Shown here piece after piece: positions 8,452-17,116 of a DNA stretch of 64,000 nucleotides. Location of the stretch: assembly GCA_963740835.1 (NCBI GenBank), contig CAVUFH010000003.1, forward strand, positions 1,116,001-1,180,000, in the 5' to 3' direction. The translations under genes and the position numbers were made by a program. The stretch comes from CAVUFH01 sp963740835 (GTDB lineage: Bacteria; Actinomycetota; Acidimicrobiia; IMCC26256; PALSA-610). The stretch's first letter is position 1. Every line of letters starts with the position of its first letter. Under the pieces are notes generated by a model. That model was not told the origin of the DNA. It was given only the letters and a program-made list of their open reading frames with translations, and made no database searches.

Positions 8452-9750
8452 TCAGTGGACGCGGTCCCGGCTGCATTCCTCGAGGGTGATGTCGAGGGCC
8501 GAGGAGTCGAGCCAGGCCACGCCGTCTTGGACGAGGCACAGGCGCAGCGTCCGCGCGTGCGGATCGGTGATGCCGAAGATGCCGCCGGCCCAGGCGTCGC
8601 CGTGTGGGCGGATCCCGCCGTGGATCCAGTTGCGTTCCGTCTCGAACTCGACGACGTTGCCTCGGGCGTCGAGGAGGTGCGCGGAGAGGTGGAGCGGCGT
8701 CGGTCCCGTCGAGCTCAGCCAGTGGTTGGTGTCGTTGCGGATTCGGGCGAGCACCCCGACGAGTCCGGACGACGCATGGTCGGACCGCGGTCGACGCCCG
8801 ATGATCGCCGCATCACGTATTTCGAGTCGTTGTCGGTCGTCCGCGTCGAGGAGAGGGCAGTCGTCGTCGACGTTGTACGGATGGCCGATCATGGGCCGCG
8901 CCACCATGACCGCGCGGTACAGCGATGCGATCGGGTGCGGCCGCAAGCCGACCTCGTCGGCGAGATCGTCACGTACAAAGAAGGCGTTCACTCCGTGCGA
9001 GAGGCACGCCACTAATCGGTAGCCCGCATGACGGCACACCCAATCGAGCGCGTCGAGGCTGGCGCCATGCCGGTAGGTGTCGTCCCACTGGGTGTAGGCG
9101 CGCCGGCGACGCGTCCAGAACTCGCCAGGTGGAAACGTTGCGTTGTACTCCGCGACGAGCACGCGGGGTGCGAACTCACGCAATATCGAGCGCAGGACCC
9201 AGAAGTCGTTCCCGTCGATGTCGAGCACCAAGACGTCGGGTTCGCTCGGGACGCCGCTCTCGGTCAGCAACGCGACGACGTTCTCGGCCGTTACCGTCGC
9301 ACGGTGTACCTGCACGGCGAGGTCCGATGTGACCTCACTGGCGCGCTGCACACGCGCGGTGTCGGCTTCGAACCAGAAGCCTCGTCCGCCGCGCTCCGCC
9401 AATGCCCGCGTGCAGTTCTCGATGCCGTCGGATGCACCGATCTCGACGAACGTCCGGGCTGGTCCACCCGTGCGCTCGAGGAGCGCTTCGAGCAGTCCGT
9501 CCTCTCCCTGCTGCGACCAGACCGAATGCTCGGCTGCGTGGAGTTCGGCGACCGGATCGACTGGAGGCGCGCACCACTCGAGCGCGGTGGCGACAGAGGA
9601 ACGAGCGAACCAGCGTTGGACCGGTGCGTGCCTCCCGAAGCGGGACGCGATCGTGAGTTCGGCCTGATGTTTTGCCCCTCGCACCAACGTCCGAACGCGC
9701 GGCCGGTCGCGCCGGGACGGATTCCGGTCGCGCGGCGGTTCATCGGGCAC
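8452..9750 (-). CDS. FkbM-type methyltransferase with C-terminal beta-sandwich domain
   Basis: Predicted S-adenosylmethionine methyltransferase, 432 residues. Residues about 75-260 hold the class I core: SQQGEDG, VEIGASDGIENCT (the SAM loop) and VLVLDIDGNDFWVL. The C-terminal about 110 residues (LHLSAHLLDARGNVV, ERNWIHGGIRPHGDAWAG) look like an immunoglobulin-like beta-sandwich comparable to polysaccharide-recognition domains of Wzt. The gene lies divergent from wzm/wzt, so it likely methylates the exported glycan. GTG start at 9750 sits 7 nt after TAGCGT. Confidence 0.75.
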   Translation of the reverse strand: MPDEPPRDRNPSRRDRPRVRTLVRGAKHQAELTIASRFGRHAPVQRWFARSSVATALEWCAPPVDPVAELHAAEHSVWSQQGEDGLLEALLERTGGPARTFVEIGASDGIENCTRALAERGGRGFWFEADTARVQRASEVTSDLAVQVHRATVTAENVVALLTESGVPSEPDVLVLDIDGNDFWVLRSILREFAPRVLVAEYNATFPPGEFWTRRRRAYTQWDDTYRHGASLDALDWVCRHAGYRLVACLSHGVNAFFVRDDLADEVGLRPHPIASLYRAVMVARPMIGHPYNVDDDCPLLDADDRQRLEIRDAAIIGRRPRSDHASSGLVGVLARIRNDTNHWLSSTGPTPLHLSAHLLDARGNVVEFETERNWIHGGIRPHGDAWAGGIFGITDPHARTLRLCLVQDGVAWLDSSALDITLEECSRDRVH

Positions 9751-9757
9751 GAGACTG

Positions 9758-9763
9758 ACGCTA
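9758..9763 (-). promoter_or_regulatory. -10 box TAGCGT for the FkbM-type gene
   Basis: Minus-strand TAGCGT, 7 nt before GTG at 9750; leaderless geometry. Confidence 0.4.
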
Positions 9764-9847
9764 GGCCGGAGCCGAGCCTTGTTCGCGGCTCCATCCGAGG
9801 GATGGGGCAGCGTGGGATCTGACCCGGGTTCCGGACAAACAGTGGAC

Positions 9848-9853
9848 TACCGT
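9848..9853 (+). promoter_or_regulatory. -10 box TACCGT for wzm
   Basis: TACCGTTGC precedes the wzm ATG at 9861 with 7 nt between box and start; the same TACCGTTGC string occurs at 50941 before another leaderless-type gene. Confidence 0.45.
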
Positions 9854-9860
9854 TGCTCCG

Positions 9861-10781
9861 ATGGCGGTCACTTCTTCCGGGCATGCGCGCGTCGTGCGCT
9901 CGCGCATCGGTATCAGGGAACGAATCGCCCGGCTCTGGCACTACCGAGAGCTCCTCGTCGCGATGGTTCGCACCGAGTTGAAGGTCCGGTACAAGAACAG
10001 CGCCCTGGGCTTCGCGTGGTCGCTCGTGAATCCGCTGCTGTACCTCGTCGTCTTCTACATCGCGTTCGACCTCATCCTCGGCGCCGGTATCCCCGCGTTC
10101 CCGCTTTTCCTGCTGTCGGGGCTGCTCGTATGGAACTTGTTCTCGGCCGGACTCGGCGCCGCGACGGGCTCGGTCGTCGGTAACGCCGGGCTCATCAAGA
10201 AGGTCTCGTTCCCGCGCGAGATCCTCCCGCTCGCGAGCATCGGGGCCGCGCTCGTCCACTTCTTCCTCCAGTCGGCGGTGCTCGCCGCTGCGTTCCTCGT
10301 GACGCGGTGGGACGTTGCATGGGCGTACATCCCGCTGATCCCGCTCGCGCTCGTCGCGCTGCTGTTGCTCACCGCGGGGCTCGGGATCCTCCTCGGATCC
10401 ATCAACGTGTACCTGCGCGACACGCAGCACTTCCTCGAGCTCGCGTTGCTCGCCTGGTTCTGGATGACGCCGATCGTGTACGGGTTCATGACGATCGGGA
10501 GTCGCGGCGGATGGGGCGAGAAGGTCTACATGCTCAACCCAGTGACGCCCGTCGTCCTCGTGTTCCAGCGCGCGCTCTACGCGAAGACCGCGACGGGCGC
10601 GCCGGCAAGTGGATCGGGGGGTGCGCTCAAGAACGCGGCCGGTACGCAGATCCTCCCGGACTGGTCGTGGACGCACTACCTCGGGTACGTCGGCTACACC
10701 GCGCTCGCCGGCATCATCCTGTTCACCCTCGGCCTGTACGTCTTCGGCCGGCTGGAAGCGAACTTCGCCGAGGAGCTGTAG
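9861..10781 (+). CDS. wzm: Polysaccharide ABC-2 exporter permease Wzm
   Basis: Membrane subunit of an ABC-2 polysaccharide or teichoic-acid-type exporter, 306 residues. The N-terminal amphipathic gate helix (IARLWHYRELLVAMVRTELKV) and the KNSALGFAWSLVNPL motif are characteristic of TagG/Wzm/RfbA permeases; about six hydrophobic helices follow. Between helices there is a variable loop rich in Gly/Ala (about 240-270). ATG at 9861 is leaderless-like. It is followed after 3 bp by wzt, its ATPase. Confidence 0.92.
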   Translation: MAVTSSGHARVVRSRIGIRERIARLWHYRELLVAMVRTELKVRYKNSALGFAWSLVNPLLYLVVFYIAFDLILGAGIPAFPLFLLSGLLVWNLFSAGLGAATGSVVGNAGLIKKVSFPREILPLASIGAALVHFFLQSAVLAAAFLVTRWDVAWAYIPLIPLALVALLLLTAGLGILLGSINVYLRDTQHFLELALLAWFWMTPIVYGFMTIGSRGGWGEKVYMLNPVTPVVLVFQRALYAKTATGAPASGSGGALKNAAGTQILPDWSWTHYLGYVGYTALAGIILFTLGLYVFGRLEANFAEEL

Positions 10782-10784
10782 GCA

Positions 10785-12044
10785 GTGGGTGCCGCGATCG
10801 AGGTGCGCGACGTTTCGAAGCGCTTCCGGCTCTATCACGAGCGCTATTCGTCGTTGAAGGAACGCGCCATGCACTTCGGGCGCATCCCGTTCGAGGACTT
10901 CTGGGCCGCGCGCGACATCAGCTTCGAGGTCGCCGAGGGATCGACCGTCGGGATCCTCGGGCACAACGGCTCCGGCAAGTCGACACTGCTGAAGTGCATC
11001 GCAGGCATCCTCCAACCGACGAGCGGCGAGATCGTCACGCGCGGGCGATTGGCGGCGCTGTTGGAGCTCGGGTCCGGCTTCCACCCGGAGCTCACGGGCC
11101 GCGAGAACATCTTCATGAACGGCGCGATCCTCGGGCTCTCCAAGCGTGACATCACGAAGGTGTTCGACGACATCGTCGCGTTCGCCGAGCTCGACAAGTT
11201 CATCGACATGCAGGTGCGGCACTACTCGTCGGGCATGTACGTCCGACTCGGCTTCGCGGTCGCGGTGAACGTCGATCCGGAGATCCTGCTCGTGGACGAG
11301 GTCCTCGCGGTCGGCGACGAACAGTTCGCCCGTAAGTGCCTGGACCGAGTCGCGCGCTTGCAACGCGAGGGCCGCACGATCCTGTTCGTCACGCACGGCG
11401 CCGACCTCGTGCGCAGGATCTGTGACCGGGCGATCGTGCTCGACCACGGCGTCATGATCGCCAACACCACCTCGGCCGAAGCGGTGCGGACGTTCCGCGA
11501 GACGCTGTTCCACGGCGGCCTCGCCGCGCCGCCGCACGACCCGAACAGCCTCGACGCGCGGCCGGCCATGTCGCACGGCGAGCTGATGTCGTCCAACGCG
11601 ACGGGACACGTGAAGATCACACAAGTGGAGATCGAGCATCCCGGCAAGCTGGTTGGTCGCACCTGGTTGCTGCCCGACGAAGCGTTGACGATCCGAGTCG
11701 GGTACACCGCGCGCGAGGTCACCGACGACATGCTCGTCGGCATCGCGATCCACGACGAGGACGGCAATCTCGTGTTCGGCACGAACACGAGGGTCCTCGG
11801 TGTCGACGTCCCCGTCGTGAGCGGCGACGGCGAGATGACCTTCGAATTCGACCGGGTACCCCTTCTCGACGGCACGTACCTCGTGACGCTGGCGCTCGAG
11901 ACGATCGACGAGGGCACGGTCTACGACTGGCGCGAGCAGCAGTACTCGTTCTCCGTGCTGAACCCGGAGCAGTCGGTCGGGCTCGTCGCGCTGCCGGTCA
12001 AGGTGAAGTTCGCGGACGGCGAGAAGCAGCGCGTCGACTCCTGA
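10785..12044 (+). CDS. wzt: Polysaccharide ABC exporter ATPase Wzt with C-terminal glycan-binding domain
   Basis: ATPase partner of Wzm, 419 residues. Walker A GHNGSGKST is at 59-67, the signature is HYSSGMYVRLGFA and Walker B is EILLVDEVLAVGD. After the ATPase (about 1-245) comes a beta-sandwich C-terminal domain (about 270-415; VKITQVEIEHPG, FEFDRVPLLDGTYLVTLAL) as in E. coli O9a/Raoultella Wzt, where it recognises the chain-terminated polysaccharide. This predicts that the chain is capped by a modification, which fits the many methyltransferases nearby. GTG start at 10785. It converges on a GT4 gene with 9 bp between stops. Confidence 0.92.
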   Translation: MGAAIEVRDVSKRFRLYHERYSSLKERAMHFGRIPFEDFWAARDISFEVAEGSTVGILGHNGSGKSTLLKCIAGILQPTSGEIVTRGRLAALLELGSGFHPELTGRENIFMNGAILGLSKRDITKVFDDIVAFAELDKFIDMQVRHYSSGMYVRLGFAVAVNVDPEILLVDEVLAVGDEQFARKCLDRVARLQREGRTILFVTHGADLVRRICDRAIVLDHGVMIANTTSAEAVRTFRETLFHGGLAAPPHDPNSLDARPAMSHGELMSSNATGHVKITQVEIEHPGKLVGRTWLLPDEALTIRVGYTAREVTDDMLVGIAIHDEDGNLVFGTNTRVLGVDVPVVSGDGEMTFEFDRVPLLDGTYLVTLALETIDEGTVYDWREQQYSFSVLNPEQSVGLVALPVKVKFADGEKQRVDS

Positions 12045-12053
12045 CCGGCCGCG

Positions 12054-13157
12054 CTAGGGATCGCTGGCGATCTTCTCGTAGACCTGGACAAGCTCGTCGG
12101 CGCAGCGATCCCACGAGAATTGGGTGACGCGCCGGTTGCCTCGGGCGACGAGCCGGGCCCGCAACGCGTCGTCGTTCAGGAGTAGCGACAAGCCGCGCGC
12201 GATGTCGACGTCGGTCGGTTGCGCGAGCAGAGCCGCGTCGCCGAGGACCTCGGGAAGCGCGCCGACCGCGGTCGCGAGCACCGGCGTGCCCACGCTCATG
12301 GCTTCGAGCGGCGGCAGCCCGAACCCTTCGTAGCGGGACGGGTACGCAAGCAGCGTCGCACCGGCGAGCAGGTCCGAGCGCTGCGTGTCGTCGATCCGGC
12401 CGGTGACCCGGATGCGAGCCCGCGCGTGTGCCGCGGCGTAGGCGGCGTCGAACTCGTCGGTGTTCCAACCGCGCGCACCCGCGAGCACGAGTTGAAGGTC
12501 GGGGTCGGTGGCGGCGACGTCGTCGAACGCGCGGACGAGCGCAGCGAGGTTCTTGCGCGGCTCGATCGTGCCGAGGGCAAGGACATAGCGCGGCGAGCCC
12601 GCGAGCCTCTGCCCGGCGCTCGGCGAACCGGCAGAGACGTCCGAGATGCCGTTGTGGACGACGTGAATTCGTTCGCTCGGGACGCCGAAGACATCGGCGA
12701 CCTCACGCCCGACGAAGGCAGAGACGCTGTGGACGTGCGCGCCTCGGCGTAGCGCGCGCCGGATGAGGGCCGGGTATTGCACCGTGTTCGCGTCGCAGTA
12801 CTCCGGGTGGTGCACCGGCGTGAGATCGTGCACGGTGACGAGCTCGGCTGCGTGCTTGGCCGGCGGGACGACGAAGTTCGGTCCGTGCACGACGTCGACG
12901 GCGCCGGTCCAGTGTTCGATCGGTGGCCAGTCGACGTGCTTCCACAGCTGCCGGGTTGTGCGCGCCGGTATCGCGCGATGCGGCACCGTGATGCCGGGTG
13001 GAACCGCCGCCTTGAACTCGTCCAGATAGATGCGGGTGTATGCGAACGAGGTGACGTCGAGCCCGGGTCGCGGGAGGCGCATCAGGACCTCATGGATGAA
13101 CGCGCCGACTCCGGTCCTCGTCTCGAGGAGTGGTGTTGCTTCGAATGCGACGCGCAT
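12054..13157 (-). CDS. Family 4 glycosyltransferase
   Basis: GT-B glycosyltransferase of 367 residues. It has the GT4 C-terminal donor-binding region with the E-x7-E type segment YPSRYEGFGLPPLEAMSVGTPV and the ALGTIEPRKNL strand that opens the second Rossmann domain. An N-terminal HNG-type loop (VVHNGISDV) links the domains. Closely resembles the three GT4 genes at 42-46 kb. Probably cytoplasmic and acting on the polysaccharide exported by Wzm/Wzt. The ATG at 13157 is 13 bp from the stop of the next cell-wall gene on the same strand. Confidence 0.88.
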   Translation of the reverse strand: MRVAFEATPLLETRTGVGAFIHEVLMRLPRPGLDVTSFAYTRIYLDEFKAAVPPGITVPHRAIPARTTRQLWKHVDWPPIEHWTGAVDVVHGPNFVVPPAKHAAELVTVHDLTPVHHPEYCDANTVQYPALIRRALRRGAHVHSVSAFVGREVADVFGVPSERIHVVHNGISDVSAGSPSAGQRLAGSPRYVLALGTIEPRKNLAALVRAFDDVAATDPDLQLVLAGARGWNTDEFDAAYAAAHARARIRVTGRIDDTQRSDLLAGATLLAYPSRYEGFGLPPLEAMSVGTPVLATAVGALPEVLGDAALLAQPTDVDIARGLSLLLNDDALRARLVARGNRRVTQFSWDRCADELVQVYEKIASDP

Positions 13158-13170
13158 GGGCGCCGCGAGA

Positions 13171-15009
13171 CTACGGCGTGATCGCGATGAACCGCGCGTA
13201 GTCGCGGTTCGGCCAGTAGCGGGTCTGCGTCAGCGCCGGCGCGTTGTTGATCGGGCTGAGACTGCCCCAGCCGTCGAGCACGTATCCGGTGAGTCCGTTC
13301 GGACCCTGGTAGATCGCGGCCCCACGCGCGATGTCCCACCCGGGCCAGTAGCGGGAGATGTTGACCGGCGGCGCGCCGTTGAAGGGACTGAGGCCGCCCC
13401 ACCCGTCGAGTACCCACCCGCCGGGACCGTTCGGGTTGATGATCACGTCGCGGGCGATGTCCCAGCCCGGCCAGTAGCCGCCCTGGGTGATCTTGGCGGC
13501 CGAGCCGAACGGATGGAGTCCGCCCCACGCGTCCATGACGTAGCCGGCTGGATTGGCAGCGGTCGAGGTCGGCAGCACGACGATGTCGCGCGCGATGTCC
13601 CACCCCGGGAAGTAGCCCGCAGTGACGACCGGCGCCGCGTTGCCGAACGGCCATACGCCGCCGAACCCGTCGAGGACGTAGCCGCTGTTCCCGTCCGGGT
13701 TGAGCGCGATCCCGCGCACGATGTCCCAACCGGGGAAGTACGCCGACTGGGCGACGTCGGGTGCGCCGCCGATGGGCCGCACGCCGCCGGAATAGTCGAC
13801 TTCGTAGCCGCCGCCCTGCGGACGGAGCGCGAAGCCGCGCACGTACGCCCCGCCCCAGTTCGGGGCGCTCAGCGGCGGGCTGGAGAGCGCCGAAAGCTCA
13901 CCGCCTCGGCCCATTGCGTACGCCGCCGCGAACTGCGTTGTACGACTCGCCGCGCCGGACACCGTGGTCGACCTCGTCGCGGAGAAGGCGCCGGCGTTGC
14001 CGGCGTGGTCGACGGCCTGGACGCGCAGCGTGTAGGTGTGGCCGGCGACTCCGAAGAACGTGAAGTCGCCGCTCGCCGCGGGCGGGACGACCCAGCGCGG
14101 CGCGGTCGCGTCGAGCCAGCGGATCCATGGGCCGCCGTTGTCCGAGACATCCACGTTGAAGCCGGCAATGCCCGACTCGAAGTCCTGGCCCCACCAGCCG
14201 ACCGTGAACGTGGAAGCCGATTGCGTGCTCGCGGTCGGCGCGTTGAGGATCGCGTCGGGCGCGGTGACATCTGGGTATCCACCGAGCGCGGGCATGCCGT
14301 TGAACATGAGCGCGCCCGAGAAGAGCTGGAGGATGCGGATCCCGTAGTCGGGAGCGGACGCCCAGATGAGCTTGCCGGACGGACTGTTGCCGCCGAAGTA
14401 CTCCCACCACGGCGCGAGCCCGATGCGATCACTCGGCGGCATGCGCAGACGGTTGGGCAGGTTGCGCGACAGCGGATCCGCGTAGCCGCGCAACAGTTGG
14501 ATCTGCGCGCGGACTCCGATCTGCGGCGTCGGGAAGCAGCGCGAGAGCGCGGGCGCATCGAGTGCTTCGTCGGCGCACGTCGTGCCTTTGCGCCTCCCGT
14601 TGTTCGCGTTGATGCCCGCGTAGTTGTTGAAGTCGGGTCGGATCTGGCCGGCGTCCGGGAACACGAACCAACCGGTCTCGATCACCGACTGCACGAACGC
14701 GATGTCGCCTCGCACGTTCTCGGTGTGGCCTTCGTCGATGAAGAGCTGCGCGAGCGCGTGCACGTCGTTGTTGAGTGCGGGGAGACGCGGCCCGGCTTGC
14801 CCGGCGCGCTTCGCGTTGAACCACCGCGTGAGCTGATCGGCGTTCATCAGATTCGGTCCCATGACCGACGTGCGATTCGCGGCCGCGCCGGCGGACGGCG
14901 CACTTGCGGTCACTCCCACCGCCGCGGCGACCGCGACCAGCGCGCTCACGACGAAGGTGATCAGCGAGCGGTGGCGAAGTGTTCGGGCGCGGTCCATCCG
15001 TAGTTTCAT
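13171..15009 (-). CDS. Secreted glucosaminidase-like cell-wall hydrolase with GWDIAR/LDGWGG repeat tail
   Basis: Exported protein of 612 residues. A signal peptide (about 1-45, RSLITFVVSALVAVAAAVGVTA) precedes a lysozyme/glucosaminidase-like head (about 45-240) with the catalytic-type segment VIETGWF and NNYAGINANNG, followed by a fibronectin-like domain (about 250-340, FNVDVSDNGG, LRVQAVDHAGN) and then four clear plus degenerate repeats of about 45 residues with the pattern GWDIAR..GYVLDGWGG..PFG (about 370-612). The tail is nearly identical in layout to the next gene, whose head is different. Start ATG at 15009 gives the signal peptide; ATG at 14997 is an alternative. Predicted to cleave peptidoglycan glycan strands; ligand of the repeats unknown. 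Confidence 0.8.
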   Translation of the reverse strand: MKLRMDRARTLRHRSLITFVVSALVAVAAAVGVTASAPSAGAAANRTSVMGPNLMNADQLTRWFNAKRAGQAGPRLPALNNDVHALAQLFIDEGHTENVRGDIAFVQSVIETGWFVFPDAGQIRPDFNNYAGINANNGRRKGTTCADEALDAPALSRCFPTPQIGVRAQIQLLRGYADPLSRNLPNRLRMPPSDRIGLAPWWEYFGGNSPSGKLIWASAPDYGIRILQLFSGALMFNGMPALGGYPDVTAPDAILNAPTASTQSASTFTVGWWGQDFESGIAGFNVDVSDNGGPWIRWLDATAPRWVVPPAASGDFTFFGVAGHTYTLRVQAVDHAGNAGAFSATRSTTVSGAASRTTQFAAAYAMGRGGELSALSSPPLSAPNWGGAYVRGFALRPQGGGYEVDYSGGVRPIGGAPDVAQSAYFPGWDIVRGIALNPDGNSGYVLDGFGGVWPFGNAAPVVTAGYFPGWDIARDIVVLPTSTAANPAGYVMDAWGGLHPFGSAAKITQGGYWPGWDIARDVIINPNGPGGWVLDGWGGLSPFNGAPPVNISRYWPGWDIARGAAIYQGPNGLTGYVLDGWGSLSPINNAPALTQTRYWPNRDYARFIAITP

Positions 15010-15110
15010 CGACAGGAAGATCCAGTCCACGAGGACCCGGGACGTTCTCCAGCAGCCTTCCACGAATCGCCGTGGCGACCCGGGCGGGGCGAAGCCGCGA
15101 TCCGGACGAA

Positions 15111-16778
15111 CTACGGCGTGAGCGTCAGGTAACGGGCGTAGTCCTGGTACGGCCACACCTTCGTCGTGGTCGGCGCCGGGGCGTTGTTCACGGGATGGAT
15201 CCCGCCCCATCCGTCGAGCACGTAACCGGCGAGCCCCTTCGGGCCGTTGTACATCACCAAGCCGCGGGCGATGTCCCACCCGTTCCAGAAGCCGGACGCG
15301 GTCACGTTGGGCGCGCCGTTGAAGGGGTGGACGCCGCCCCACCCGTCGAGGACCCAGCCGCCGGGCCCGTTGGGGTTGGCGACCACGTCGCGGGCGATGT
15401 CCCAGCCCGGCCAGTAGCCGCCCTGGGTGATCTTGGGTGCGGCACCGAACGGGTGCAGACCGCCCCACGCGTCCATGACGTACCCGGCCGGCTTCGCAGC
15501 GGTCGAGCTCGGGAGCACCATGATGTCGCGTGCGATGTCCCACCCGGGGAAGTAGCCCGCGGTGACGACCTTTGCCGCGTTGCCGAACGGCCAGACGCCG
15601 CCGAATCCGTCGAGGACGTAGCCGCCCTTGCCGTCGGGGTTGAGCGCGATGCCGCGGACGATGTCCCAGCCGGGGAAGTACGCCGATTGCGCGACGTTGG
15701 GCGCGCCGCCGACCGCCCAGACGCCGCCGGAGTAGTCGACCTCGTAGCCGCCACCCTGTGGCCGGGCGACGAAACCGCGTATCGCGTTGCTGCCCCACTG
15801 CGGGCCGGTGATCGGGACGCTCGACACCGAGGCGATCTCGCCTTTGCGCCCAATCGCGTAGGCGGCGCTGAACGGCATGGGCTTCGGCGCGGATGCCGAC
15901 ACTGCAGTCGACAGAGTCGGAGAGGTGCCGCTGGCGTTGCCTGCGTTGTCGACGGCCTGCACGCGGAACGCGTACGAACGGCCCGGCGCGCCGAAGAACG
16001 GGAAGTCACCCGCCGCGTCCGCGCCGGCCAGGTACTTCGCGGGAAGGCGATCCAACCATCGGACCCAACCGCCACCGTTCTCGGAGACGTCGACGTTGAA
16101 GTACGCGACACCGGAGCCCGCGTCTTCGCCCCACCAACCTGCAGTGAACGAACCTGCGGGTTGTGACGCGGCGAGCGGGGCGTTCATGACCGTGTTCGGT
16201 GGTGTCGTGTCGCGCGGCTTGGGAAGCGATCCGTTTGCGAACCGGAACGTCACCCAGATCTCCGTGCCGACGACGACGACGCCGACGCCCACCTGGTTGT
16301 ACGCGCCGAGCATGTTCGCGCGGTGTGGCGCGGAGTTGTAGAACGCTTGGTGCAGCGCGTCGACGCTGCCACCCCGACCGATGTTCTCGCCGGCGCGGTT
16401 CCAGTCGGGGACCGCGGCGGCGGTCTCGGCTGCGAGGTTCGGCGAGTGCACGAGGTTCTGCGCGGCACCCATCTGGTACGACCAGTTGCGCGCGTAGTCG
16501 GACAATCCCGAGTTGTACGCGAGCGGTCCGAGGCCGGCGGACGCACGCGTGCTGTTCAGGAGTGTGAAGAACTGCGACTCCGCGGCTGCGGCGCTCCCGG
16601 AGTACACGCTCGCAGGTGCGGCGGGGAGAACGGCGAACACCAGACCGAGGGCGACGAACAACGAACCGAGCCGGGGGAGCACGCGACCAAGGCGCGAACG
16701 CGCGGCGGGCGCGGTGCGGGCGGGTCGATGCGTCGAGTTGGGCGTAGGGCGCGGCGCCGAGCGCTGGTCCGTGTCCAT
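15111..16778 (-). CDS. Secreted CAP/SCP-domain protein with the same fibronectin-like and GWDIAR repeat tail
   Basis: Exported 555-residue protein. N-terminal basic region and signal anchor (about 30-65), then a CAP domain (about 70-180) with HSPNLA, GENIGRGG, HRANMLG and VTFRFA motifs; then a fibronectin-like domain (FNVDVSENGGGWVRWLDR, FRVQAVDNAGN) and five repeats of the GWDIAR/LDGWGG type. The tail matches the neighbouring glucosaminidase-like protein very closely at both protein and DNA level, so one arose by duplication with exchange of the head. Start ATG at 16778 is preferred over an upstream one 87 bp earlier that adds no signal. CAP proteins bind or process extracellular lipids or cell wall; role here unknown. 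Confidence 0.8.
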   Translation of the reverse strand: MDTDQRSAPRPTPNSTHRPARTAPAARSRLGRVLPRLGSLFVALGLVFAVLPAAPASVYSGSAAAAESQFFTLLNSTRASAGLGPLAYNSGLSDYARNWSYQMGAAQNLVHSPNLAAETAAAVPDWNRAGENIGRGGSVDALHQAFYNSAPHRANMLGAYNQVGVGVVVVGTEIWVTFRFANGSLPKPRDTTPPNTVMNAPLAASQPAGSFTAGWWGEDAGSGVAYFNVDVSENGGGWVRWLDRLPAKYLAGADAAGDFPFFGAPGRSYAFRVQAVDNAGNASGTSPTLSTAVSASAPKPMPFSAAYAIGRKGEIASVSSVPITGPQWGSNAIRGFVARPQGGGYEVDYSGGVWAVGGAPNVAQSAYFPGWDIVRGIALNPDGKGGYVLDGFGGVWPFGNAAKVVTAGYFPGWDIARDIMVLPSSTAAKPAGYVMDAWGGLHPFGAAPKITQGGYWPGWDIARDVVANPNGPGGWVLDGWGGVHPFNGAPNVTASGFWNGWDIARGLVMYNGPKGLAGYVLDGWGGIHPVNNAPAPTTTKVWPYQDYARYLTLTP

Positions 16779-17116
16779 GGAGTCGCGGATCCTCGGGTGG
16801 CTGTCAGCGAACAGTCGAATTGTCGGCACCGGGTTGGGCTCGCTTGAGCCCCACCCGGTGGGCACGTCGTGCTGTTCGTCGGCTTGCTCGTCGCCCGGGT
16901 TCAGGTGGCCGCGTTCGGACCCTAGCCATCGCGGCCGGTGGCGTCACCTGTTCGGCAAGCGTCGTTCGTGCCTGCTCCGGGTGATGTCGATTGGCTGCGC
17001 CAAGGTGTCATGATGTGGCGCGGTGCGCCGATCGAAGCTCCTTGCGAGCGCCGGCTCCGGCCCGTTTCGCCCGGTCCGGTGCGCCCGTTCCCGGCGATGC
17101 ACCGAGCGGTGCACGC
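16779..17116. other. 338-bp divergent intergenic region between two cell-wall genes
   Basis: No convincing coding frame. It contains a 15-bp-arm hairpin at 16827-16860 and presumably promoters for both flanking genes; I could not pick a convincing -10 for either. Confidence 0.4.
16827..16860. promoter_or_regulatory. Strong hairpin upstream of the CAP gene
   Basis: Arms CACCGGGTTGGGCTC (16827-16841) and GAGCCCCACCCGGTG (16846-16860) pair over 15 positions with one G-U, around a GCTT loop. It lies 49-82 nt upstream of the CAP gene start and has no U tract, so a leader structure or protein site is as likely as a terminator. Confidence 0.4.

Noticed and set aside
9291..11753. An 820-residue minus-strand open frame across wzm and wzt
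   Set aside because: It is an antisense shadow of wzt and wzm with arginine- and aspartate-rich composition and no conserved domain; the plus-strand genes are clear.
13030..15003. A 657-residue plus-strand frame opposite the glucosaminidase-like gene
   Set aside because: It mirrors the repeat-rich minus-strand gene and contains Arg/Val/Asp-rich filler typical of high-GC shadows.
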